Position numbers and translations under genes: made by a program
The notes under the pieces: model-generated
Database searches by the model: none
The model's input: only the letters and a program-made list of their open reading frames with translations
Told to the model about the DNA's origin: nothing
DNA from: Pontibacter sp. Tf4
GTDB lineage: Bacteria > Bacteroidota > Bacteroidia > Cytophagales > Hymenobacteraceae
Length of the DNA: 64,000 bases
Reading direction: 5' to 3'
Assembly: GCF_014212495.1 (NCBI RefSeq)
Contig: NZ_JACKZC010000009.1
Coordinates: 1-64,000, forward strand
Shown: one piece after another, positions 43,701 through 50,922 of the stretch
Numbering within the stretch: the first letter of the stretch is position 1
How the letters are laid out: each line of letters opens with the position of its first letter

Positions 43701-43871
43701 ATGCACCAACCAGCTCCCATAGCAATCACACTTACCCTGCCGACCTCTGTTGGCCAGGAGCTGCTGCATATTGCCTATACTTATTGCCAGAGCATCTATA
43801 GCTATTACCGCTATTATTATCGCCGCCTGCGCTGCGCTCTCTTTGGCAATCACACCTGTTACAATTTGTAA
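43701..43871 (+). CDS. tyrosine-rich leader peptide (attenuator) for phenylalanine hydroxylase
   Basis: 56 codons, ATG to TAA. Nine residues are Tyr, eight of them between codons 26 and 40, including the run IYSYYRYYYRR (six Tyr in nine residues at 43797-43820). The peptide has no domain or signal sequence. The reading frame begins about 12 bases after the predicted transcript start and ends 37 bases before a terminator hairpin that precedes the phenylalanine hydroxylase gene. This is the layout of an amino-acid attenuator in which the sensed amino acid is tyrosine, the hydroxylase product. Stalling at the Tyr codons would leave 43835-43844 free to pair with the terminator's left arm. Coordinates and composition are directly visible; regulation is inference. 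Confidence 0.7.
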   Translation: MHQPAPIAITLTLPTSVGQELLHIAYTYCQSIYSYYRYYYRRLRCALFGNHTCYNL

Positions 43872-43936
43872 AAAGTAAACCGCAAGGTTATACCTATAGT
43901 GATATCGAAAGCAGAGCGAAAGCTCTGCTTTTTTCA
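43835..43936 (+). promoter_or_regulatory. antiterminator/terminator switch before phhA
   Basis: Terminator: AAAGCAGAGC (43908-43917), loop GAAA, GCTCTGCTTT (43922-43931) with three more T. Antiterminator: CGCTCTCTTT (43835-43844), located just after the Tyr codon run, pairs with AAAGcAGAGCG (43908-43918) over ten pairs with one bulge. The two pairings share the same arm and exclude each other. Free Tyr-tRNA should favour termination; Tyr shortage should favour read-through into the hydroxylase gene. Confidence 0.65.
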
Positions 43937-43971
43937 TTTATACCCATTTGTAAACTATAATCTAAAGTACC

Positions 43972-44712
43972 ATGAACCTGACACAGCACTACAGCAACTA
44001 CACCACCGAGAACCATACCGTTTGGACCATCCTTTTTGAGCGACAGTACCAGAACCTGCAGGGCAAAGCCATTCCCGAGTTTTTTGAAGGGCTGGAGAAA
44101 GTAGGTTTCGACCGCGACCGCATCCCCGATTTTGTGGAAGTGAACAAGCGCCTGAAACCACTGACCGGCTTTAAAGTGGTAGCAGCCCCCGGCATTGTGG
44201 ACGATGTTCTTTTCTTTCAGTTGATAGCAGATCATAAATTTCCGGCCACCGTCTGGATCCGGAACATGGACCAGCTGGATTACCTGGAGGAGCCGGATAT
44301 GTTTCATGATGTGTTTGGCCATGTGCCGCTGCTTACCATTCCGGTGTACTGCCAGTTCCTGGCTAAGCTCTCGCAGCTGGCCCTGCAGTTTACCGACCGC
44401 CCCGATGTAATAGACCTTTTAACGCGCATTTACTGGTACACCATCGAGTTCGGCCTGTTCAACCGGAATGGCAAAGCACAGATCTATGGCGCGGGTATTC
44501 TGTCGTCGGTAGGTGAAAGCAACCTGTCTGTTTCGGAGGAAAGTGTGAAGTTTGGGTTTGATGTGGAACAGATCCTGAACACGCCTTATATTAAAGAGAC
44601 TTTCCAGAGCCAGTACTTCCTGATCTCTGATTTTAAAGAGCTGCTGGCTGCACTGCCAGCCCTGGAGAAAGCCCTGCTCAGACTAAAAGCAGCACAACCC
44701 GCTGAAGTATAA
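43972..44712 (+). CDS. phhA: phenylalanine 4-monooxygenase
   Basis: 246 residues, the size of single-domain bacterial phenylalanine hydroxylases. It uses molecular oxygen and a pterin to turn L-Phe into L-Tyr, with one non-haem iron. Iron ligands are His112 and His117 in FHDVFGHVPLL and Glu159 in YWYTIEFGLF. The pterin/substrate-binding segments GFKVVAAPGI and LNTPYIKETFQ are present. No N-terminal ACT regulatory domain, so control must lie elsewhere; the upstream leader peptide and hairpins offer one. A near-perfect terminator follows 3 bases after the stop. No pterin-recycling gene (phhB) is adjacent. Confidence 0.96.
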   Translation: MNLTQHYSNYTTENHTVWTILFERQYQNLQGKAIPEFFEGLEKVGFDRDRIPDFVEVNKRLKPLTGFKVVAAPGIVDDVLFFQLIADHKFPATVWIRNMDQLDYLEEPDMFHDVFGHVPLLTIPVYCQFLAKLSQLALQFTDRPDVIDLLTRIYWYTIEFGLFNRNGKAQIYGAGILSSVGESNLSVSEESVKFGFDVEQILNTPYIKETFQSQYFLISDFKELLAALPALEKALLRLKAAQPAEV

Positions 44713-44714
44713 AA

Positions 44715-44764
44715 AACTATAGCAGGTCCCGGTTACAGAACTATAGCCGGGACTTGCTATAGTT
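44715..44764. terminator. bidirectional terminator containing CTATAG palindromes
   Basis: 18-base arms (44715-44732 and 44747-44764) pair with a single G-U exception. Each arm ends in AACTATAG or its complement, and the loop holds a third CTATAG. It separates phhA from the convergent EF-hand gene. Confidence 0.88.
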
Positions 44765-44767
44765 ACC

Positions 44768-45607
44768 TTAGGGTAAAAAATACTTCATTATTTTCTCTTT
44801 AAACTCATCTGCAGTCACTTCCTTGTCATTATTTTCATCCCAAAGTGCGCCAACCCCATCTGTCAGCTCATTCTCTGATATAAGTTCATTTTTGTCGATA
44901 TCCCACCGCTCAAAAAAGTTAAGGTCCTCCATTCCCTGTTCAAATTCGCTGTACTCGAGGTATTCGTTTTTATTTGTATCCAGCGTTGTCCATAGTTGGA
45001 GGTGCCCGCCGAAATCCATCCCAAACGTATTCACAAAGTCAGGCTCAATGTTATAGTCCCAGCTGTTCCTGTTTAGTATAGTATAAAAGGCCAGGTTGAA
45101 ATCAGATAAGTTCAGATCGTCCTGGTTACCGTCTGCCAGCTCAAACCAGCCAGTTGTAGTGAATGCCGTATAAAAATTGAGCTGCGCGAGATCTTCAGTG
45201 ATAAGATTGATTTCCACCGATCTGCTGGAAACATTCTGGTAATGGTCCTCGGCTTCCACTACAAGTTTGTACAAACCGGAGGCAGCAACGCCGGGCTGTA
45301 TCACCTGGTTTATATTCCTTTCCTTTGCGGTAATCTCCCGTCCATCATCCTGCACATCAATAGGAATCCGTTTACCAGCACGATCTTCCAGAAACAGCCT
45401 CATTTCTTTAATGCCCTCCCCATCGGTGGCAGTTGCTCTAATGATCACAAGGCCGATCGCTAAGTACGTATCATCTGCTATAGGAGAAGTAATGGTGATC
45501 TGGGGAGCCACGGTATCCCGGTTCGGGTCGGGTACCTCGTCGTTGCTGTCGCAGGCTGCCAGCGCAAGCAACAGCACGCACATCTTAGGCCAATAATTTT
45601 TTTTCAT
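44768..45607 (-). CDS. EF-hand calcium-binding lipoprotein
   Basis: 279 residues. Lipoprotein signal with lipobox LAAC (Cys19). Residues about 30-130 form an Ig-like/cadherin-like beta domain (APQITITSPIADDTYLAIGL, LYKLVVEAEDHYQNVSSRSVEI). The rest holds four EF-hand-like loops: DGNQDDLNLSDF, DTNKNEYLEYSEF, DIDKNELISENEL and DENNDKEVTADEF, of which the last three fit the DxDxDG-like consensus well. It is expected at the cell envelope, binding calcium. Function otherwise unknown. Transcribed alone; convergent with phhA. Confidence 0.88.
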   Translation of the reverse strand: MKKNYWPKMCVLLLALAACDSNDEVPDPNRDTVAPQITITSPIADDTYLAIGLVIIRATATDGEGIKEMRLFLEDRAGKRIPIDVQDDGREITAKERNINQVIQPGVAASGLYKLVVEAEDHYQNVSSRSVEINLITEDLAQLNFYTAFTTTGWFELADGNQDDLNLSDFNLAFYTILNRNSWDYNIEPDFVNTFGMDFGGHLQLWTTLDTNKNEYLEYSEFEQGMEDLNFFERWDIDKNELISENELTDGVGALWDENNDKEVTADEFKEKIMKYFLP

Positions 45608-45900
45608 AGTTCAGATTTAGTTTTACCAGCAGAGGGACAAAAGCAAATCAGAAGGCAGGTACTCTTCAGCAGAGCAGGGATTTTAGGTAGAGCTCAAACC
45701 CGGGGAGGATCACAGCTACATAACAATCAGTATGTCAATTATTTATAACGAAACTCTACTTTACTGGTTGTTAATAGCAGCGCAAACTTATATCCCAACT
45801 ATAGCAAAAGGGAACGCACTGAACTACAGACAGCACATTCCCCTTTACCGGTAATTTTAGCTGGCACAACTATAGCCAGCCGTATAGTCAGAATCTATCG

Positions 45901-46578
45901 TTAATGTGTAAGCGTGGAGCTCACCTGGAAGCCTAATTTTCGTGGCTGTGTGATCACGTTTTCCTGTTTCTGTTTTAGGGTGATACGCTCAATTTCGCTC
46001 ACGTCCTGGCCCATCAGATCGTTGTTTACAGCAGCAACCATGGCGCTTTCAATGATCAGGCGCAGCGTTTTGTTGTTGATCACGTTCTGAGCGATGCGGT
46101 CGTAAGGTAATTCCATCTGCTTCACGCCTTCAATCACGAAGTGGCGGTCAATATTGATCAGCATGCGGCCAACCAAGTAACCCGGGTCGTCCATGCGGTT
46201 ATACTTTATAGTATCGGCCATAAAGTTGTAGGCCATGATATGCCCGAAAAACCTGCGTCTGAAATCTTCCTCTATGTAGTCGTTTCGCATCAGCTCGTAA
46301 TCCTCCGGGAACGTGATAATGTTGGTGTGCATAATGAACATGAGCAGGTCGCCGGAGAACTTTACATGAAACTCGAATTCGCTGATATTTATGTATTCGA
46401 TGATCACATCAGCGTCCTTTTTGGTTATGCGGGTGGTCAGTTTCTTTACTATATCCTGGGCAATTTCCTTCATCCGGTCGAAGGTAGCTTTTGTGTTGCG
46501 GTAAATAGCTTGCTTGGTTACAGATTTCTGGTGAAGCCCATTAATAATATCGTTAAGTCTTTCGTCTGATACTGCCAT
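45901..46578 (-). CDS. conserved-looking hypothetical protein
   Basis: 225 residues, soluble, no signal peptide. Mixed alpha/beta with charged helices (AIYRNTKATFDRMKEIAQDIVKKL, EEDFRRRFFGHIMAYNFMADTIKY) and no motif I can tie to a family. The even codon use and absence of repeats suggest a core gene. A 99-base spacer separates it from the CoA-transferase gene upstream of it on the map; both are leftward. Confidence 0.7.
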   Translation of the reverse strand: MAVSDERLNDIINGLHQKSVTKQAIYRNTKATFDRMKEIAQDIVKKLTTRITKKDADVIIEYINISEFEFHVKFSGDLLMFIMHTNIITFPEDYELMRNDYIEEDFRRRFFGHIMAYNFMADTIKYNRMDDPGYLVGRMLINIDRHFVIEGVKQMELPYDRIAQNVINNKTLRLIIESAMVAAVNNDLMGQDVSEIERITLKQKQENVITQPRKLGFQVSSTLTH

Positions 46579-46676
46579 GGTTTTTGTATGCTCGGTAGTT
46601 TGAATGATTTTACAGCAGAAACTGGTAAAGAGTTATAAAATATAGTTCTGAAGGTGTTGCAACTATAGTTACATTC

Positions 46677-47777
46677 TCAGGTTTTGTAAGCCGGCGGAGG
46701 CGTAAGCTGCAGGGGCTCTTCCTCTCCTGTTTTAAACGCGATCTGGCGCACACCCGGCTTTGCGTCAGGACTTTCCAGCAGCATCTCCCTGGCTTGCGGC
46801 AGTTCAAAAACATCAGCAACTGTGTTTACGGCACCGGCAGGTACATGCAGTTTATGCAGGGCAGTTAAAAGTTGTTGCCGGGTATGTTTTGCAATGAGCT
46901 GGCCTAACAGTTCGTTCAGTTCCTGCCTGTTTTGTACGCGGCTATAGTTGGTTTTAAACCTGGCATCATGTGCCATTTCCGGAGCTCCCAGCACAGTACA
47001 TAAGCGCTCAAACTGCCGGTCGTCGCCAATGGCCAGCACCAGTTGCCTGTTATCGTGGGTAGTATAAACCGTGCCGTAGGGCACAATGCTGGGGTGGCCC
47101 GAGCCCATACGCTGCGGATTGTAGCCGGCTACCAGCCAGCCGGTGGCCTGGTTTGCAAGGGCACTCACGGCTGCCTGCATCAGCGACACATGCACATACT
47201 GCCCCTGCCCTGTTCGCTCCCGTTGCAATAAAGCAACCAGCAAGCCTTCTTTCAGCTGATGTGCAGCCAGTAGATCTATTAAGGCAACAGGCATTTTGGT
47301 TGGCAGTCCGTCGGGTTCACCGTTCAGGTACATAAACCCGCTTTCTGCTTGTATAACCGCATCGTAGCCAGCCCGGCTATCGTCGGTGCCGTAGCCTGTC
47401 AGGTGCCCGTAGATCAGCCGTGGGTTTATTTTCTGAAGCGAACTATAGTCTGTGTGCAGTTTTTCGGCATCGCCGGGCTTGTAGCTGGCAATTGCAATAT
47501 CGGCCTGCTTTACGAGGGCATAAAAGTGTTGCAGATCGGTAGCGTCAGAAAGGTTTAGCGGCAGTGACTCTTTGCCCCAGTTGGCAGCACAAAAGTAGGC
47601 AGGTGTATCGGTATCGGCAGGTTCGGAGCTGAGCTTCCAGCGCCGGGTTACGTCGCCGTTTGTGGCCGCATTTTCTATTTTAACGACGCGGGCACCAAGC
47701 TCTGCAAAAAACTGCCCTACGCTTGGCCCGGCCAGTACGCTTGCCAGTTCCAGCACCAGCATATCCTTTCCTATCAT
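46677..47777 (-). CDS. CaiB/BaiF-family (class III) CoA-transferase
   Basis: 366 residues from the ATG at 47777 (MIGKDMLVLELASVLAGP); the frame is open to 47819, but the extra 14 residues are not typical. The N-terminal VLELASVLAGPSVGQFFAELGARVVKIE is the family start. A catalytic Asp is expected near the ..SYKPGDAEKL.. segment, and GYDAVIQAESGFMYLNGEPDG with the glycine loop follows. Reaction: transfer of CoA between carboxylic acids; substrates unknown. Slightly shorter than the usual 400 residues. Confidence 0.9.
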   Translation of the reverse strand: MIGKDMLVLELASVLAGPSVGQFFAELGARVVKIENAATNGDVTRRWKLSSEPADTDTPAYFCAANWGKESLPLNLSDATDLQHFYALVKQADIAIASYKPGDAEKLHTDYSSLQKINPRLIYGHLTGYGTDDSRAGYDAVIQAESGFMYLNGEPDGLPTKMPVALIDLLAAHQLKEGLLVALLQRERTGQGQYVHVSLMQAAVSALANQATGWLVAGYNPQRMGSGHPSIVPYGTVYTTHDNRQLVLAIGDDRQFERLCTVLGAPEMAHDARFKTNYSRVQNRQELNELLGQLIAKHTRQQLLTALHKLHVPAGAVNTVADVFELPQAREMLLESPDAKPGVRQIAFKTGEEEPLQLTPPPAYKT

Positions 47778-48019
47778 GGTCGGTTTGTTATAAAGGCCCG
47801 GTTTTGTGGCAGCAACCAACTACCCGCACCAGATCGGCTGCAATATATAAAACACAACCATATACCCACGCAGCAGGCAAGGCAACTATAACAGCAGGAA
47901 TTGGTTTGGAGAATGCGAGCGGAAACTATAGAGATGCGCAAAAGCTGCCTGCAAGGAGCCGGGGAAGTGCTGCTCCGCAGAGGGATTTACCAGCTAACAA
48001 ATTGCCAGGCAGCAGGTTA

Positions 48020-48103
48020 CTATAGTAAAAAGAAAATCGCGTTGATAATGTTCACTCCTAACAGCAGGTAGAAGTTTGGTGATTCTTGTATAGCCTTTTT
48101 CAT
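48020..48103 (-). CDS. possible 27-residue membrane peptide
   Basis: The frame reads MKKAIQESPNFYLLLGVN and ends in IINAIFFLL. A charged N-terminus followed by a hydrophobic helix is the build of small membrane proteins. It ends in a TAG inside a CTATAG palindrome. It lies in a 723-base region without other genes. No conservation evidence is available, so it remains tentative. Confidence 0.35.
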   Translation of the reverse strand: MKKAIQESPNFYLLLGVNIINAIFFLL

Positions 48104-48500
48104 ATTCAGAGATTATAAGGTGTTAAAATAAGGTAGTGTTAAACACTTTCTCATCTTACGCCCGGCTATAGCAAATGTTACACACAAATATAACTTTTCA
48201 TATAAACACACTTATAGATAGATATATCTATTTTTATATATAATGCAAAATATATTAAAATTTACACCCTAAAATCAACCTGACAGCTACTTAAGTGCAA
48301 CATATACCTAATTCTATATTTTGCACTACACAATATATTGTTCAATTTTTTATAAACATATAACTAACTATATTTTTCGGGCTGATGCTTGCATGACAAG
48401 TGCTGTGCAGAAAAAATGTAAAAAAACTTTATCTTTACCATAGCCATACGAAGCACTTTGCGTAGCAGGCGTATAACAGACTGACATAAAGAACACAACG
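48104..48500. other. very AT-rich spacer/leader before the DEAD-box gene
   Basis: About 400 bases, extremely A/T-rich at 48180-48370, with a TAGATATATCTA palindrome (near 48220). No DnaA-box cluster is seen, so I do not call an origin. A weak -7 match TATCTTTA (48430-48437) would leave a 65-base 5' UTR for the helicase gene. Confidence 0.5.
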
Positions 48501-49928
48501 TTGAATTTCCATTCATTTAATTTACACGCAGATGTTGTAACAGGTATAGAATCGATGGGCTATAACACGCCTACGCCTATACAACAACAGGCCATCCCTT
48601 TAATTTTAGAGAAAAAAGACCTGATTGCCTGCGCCCAGACCGGGACAGGCAAAACAGCAGCGTACCTGCTCCCGCTTATCGACAGGATTTCGCATGCCAA
48701 CGCCTCGCACACCAGCACCCTGATTCTGGTTCCTACCCGCGAACTGGCCAAGCAGATAGATGAGCAGGTAGAAGGCCTTGGCTATTTTGCTCCGGTCAGC
48801 TCTATTGCCATTTACGGCGGTAACAAAGGTGACGAGTGGGACCAGCAGAAACGCGCCCTAACCAGTGGGGCTGATATTATTATTGCCACGCCGGGCCGCC
48901 TGATGTCGCATATGGCGCTGGGCTACGTAAAGCTGGACCAACTGAACTACCTGGTACTGGACGAGGCGGATAAAATGCTGGATATGGGCTTTATGGACGA
49001 CATCCTGAAGATCGTGCGCCAGCTGCCAACAGAACGCCAGACCTTGCTGTTCTCGGCTACCATGCCTAAAAAGATCCGCGACCTGGCTCAGCAGATCCTG
49101 AAAAGCCCGGAAGAAATAAACCTGGCCGTATCGAAGCCTGCCGAGGGAATTGACCAGCGCATGTACCTGACGTACGACAACCAGAAACTGCCTTTGCTGG
49201 AGCACCTGCTGCGCCAACTGGATGTGCAGAACATGATCATCTTCACGTCGCGCAAGTCGAATGTGGCGCAGATCGTAAGGTCGTTGCGGAAGATGGGCTT
49301 CGAAGCAGAAGGCATACAGTCGGATATGACGCAGGATGAGCGTGAGGCGGCGCTACGCGATTTCAAGAACCGTAAATACCAGATACTGGTTGGTACCGAC
49401 ATCCTTTCGCGCGGCATCGACATCGACAACCTGAGCCACGTACTGAACTTTGATATGCCGCAGGATGCCGAAGATTATGTACACCGCGTGGGCCGTACGG
49501 CACGTGCTGCCTCCACTGGTATGGCTATTACCTTCGTGAACGAGAACGACATGTACCGCGTGCGCCGCGTAGAGCAACTGATCGAGCGCGACATTCCGAA
49601 GCTGCCTTTACCGGAAGACTTCGGCCCTGGCCCGGTATATGACCCGACTAAAAAAGGCCATACCCGCCACCGCGAAGGCAGCAAACCAGGACAAGGCAAC
49701 CACAACCGCCCTCAGGACCGCAACAAGAACCGTAACCGTAATAAACCAAAGGGCCCGAGACCGGAGCAAACAACAGCTACCGCAGAGGCACGCCATGCTG
49801 TAGCACAGCCAGCTGCCGAAGGTGAAGCCACCAAGCCTAAAAAGCGCCGCAATAACCGGAACAGGAACCGCAACAAGCGTGGCCCGTCCGGTAACGCCAC
49901 GCCATCCGCAACCCCAACCGAAAGCTAA
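48501..49928 (+). CDS. DEAD-box ATP-dependent RNA helicase
   Basis: 475 residues. The start codon is TTG (48501): an in-frame stop lies at 48474 and no ATG precedes the conserved FHSFNLHADVVTGIESMGYNTPTPIQQQAIP (Q motif). Motifs follow in order: I AQTGTGKT, Ia PTRELA, Ib TPGR, II DEAD (VLDEADKML), III SAT, IV FTSRK, V RGIDID, VI HRVGRTAR. The C-terminal tail (about 385-475) is basic, Asn/Arg/Lys/Pro-rich (KNRNRNKPKG) and likely disordered, as in RhlE/CsdA-type helicases that remodel RNA in cold or ribosome assembly. No adjacent partner gene. Confidence 0.95.
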   Translation: MNFHSFNLHADVVTGIESMGYNTPTPIQQQAIPLILEKKDLIACAQTGTGKTAAYLLPLIDRISHANASHTSTLILVPTRELAKQIDEQVEGLGYFAPVSSIAIYGGNKGDEWDQQKRALTSGADIIIATPGRLMSHMALGYVKLDQLNYLVLDEADKMLDMGFMDDILKIVRQLPTERQTLLFSATMPKKIRDLAQQILKSPEEINLAVSKPAEGIDQRMYLTYDNQKLPLLEHLLRQLDVQNMIIFTSRKSNVAQIVRSLRKMGFEAEGIQSDMTQDEREAALRDFKNRKYQILVGTDILSRGIDIDNLSHVLNFDMPQDAEDYVHRVGRTARAASTGMAITFVNENDMYRVRRVEQLIERDIPKLPLPEDFGPGPVYDPTKKGHTRHREGSKPGQGNHNRPQDRNKNRNRNKPKGPRPEQTTATAEARHAVAQPAAEGEATKPKKRRNNRNRNRNKRGPSGNATPSATPTES

Positions 49929-50039
49929 GCTTTCCCTTACCCGGGATTTACTGGAATAAGAAGACTCAGAAGAGACGCACGGTGTTGCGTCTCTTTTTTT
50001 GGTCCAGTGATTTACGGGATTTTACTGATTTTTATGATT

Positions 50040-50523
50040 GAGGCTATAGTTATAGTTTGGGTTCTATAGTTACTGTTTATTATCTGATCCTGCACAGGAG
50101 CGGGAGATTTACCCCTTCCCAGCCTTCCCCTAAAAACAGGGGAAGGAGCTTAGCTATAGTTTTATAGATAGCAAACACAGCCCTACCCTTCTTGAGAGGG
50201 GGATTGTCTGAATCAGGATTTGCAGGATTAATGGATTTTCAGGATTGGGCTTGGCTATAGTTGACTACCATAGTTTTATAGTTACAGTTAGTCATCCCCC
50301 TGCCCCCTTCAAAGGGGGACTTTCTGCTATAGCTATAGTTTAGGCTATAGTTCTATAGTGGTTGTAGTTCAAACCACCCCTACCCCTCCTTATCCAAGGA
50401 GGGGAACTCTGCATCTGCCATTTCACAAACTATAGTTACAGACCGAGAGCAGGACAGGTTTACCTGTCCCTACGGAAATACAACCACGTGTAAAACAGTT
50501 TTACTATAACCAAGAGACAATAA
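50040..50523. repeat. mosaic of intergenic hairpin repeats, copy B
   Basis: No gene. Contains CTATAG arrays (50043-50070, 50326-50358), CCCCTTCCC..GGGGAAGG-type and CCCCCTTC..GGGGG hairpins, an AGGATTTGCAGGATTAATGGATTTTCAGGATT-type 11-12 base periodic repeat near 50215-50245 (given in part), and the block at 50364-50409 nearly identical to 38753-38798. A GACAGGTTTACCTGTC palindrome follows at about 50453. The region lies at the convergent 3' ends of the helicase and comEC. Confidence 0.8.
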
Positions 50524-50779
50524 GCAAACTATAGCCAAAGCAGCAGCTATCGAATGTGATTTCAGTCTTTGGGTTGAGCGCCTTGTAGATTTCCGGTGCT
50601 GAAAGCATTGCGAGGTACGAGCAAAGGAAATGTACACCGCGCGATGCCCGAAGACGGGGCCTCCCGGCCCAGGAGGGAGCCAAAGGAACTATAAGAAAAT
50701 AGGCTCATAGAGCTCCCAGGATTACATGTAGCTATGAAATAAACGGCTTGGTTCAAGTGGTAGGCAAAGCCAGCTATAG
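50524..50779. ncRNA. structured intergenic element, copy B
   Basis: Second copy of the element at 39001. The closing helix (50564-50580 with 50640-50656) and the CCTCC/GGAGG hairpin are nearly identical. Inner helices use other bases: TTTCC/GGAAA (50590-50594 with 50626-50630, extendable by TGTA/TACA), TGCT/AGCA (50597-50600 with 50604-50607), TTGC/GCAA (50608-50611 with 50621-50624). The loop GAGGTACGA is unchanged. A 64-codon minus-strand frame across the element is judged a shadow. Transcription and function are inferred. Confidence 0.6.
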
Positions 50780-50922
50780 CACCAGACGCTAGCAGGAGCT
50801 GCGCACGCTGCTAGGTCTTTAGCAACTATAGTTTGAGATAGATTTCTCACAGTTACGCTGGTCCCTATTGACTCTCTTCTCAGGCATGTTCGAAATGGCA
50901 GGAGAGTGTGAAGAAAAACCAA

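Noticed and set aside
43641..43937. 98-codon minus-strand frame opposite the Tyr leader
   Set aside because: It overlaps the uup-side region, the promoter and the attenuator; the plus-strand leader has promoter spacing, biased Tyr content and paired hairpins that explain the region.
48180..48440. replication origin in the AT-rich stretch
   Set aside because: No DnaA-box cluster (TTATNCACA) and no dnaA/dnaN neighbours.
50562..50756. 64-codon minus-strand frame within structured element copy B
   Set aside because: Copy A does not keep the frame, and the base changes between copies preserve pairing, not codons.
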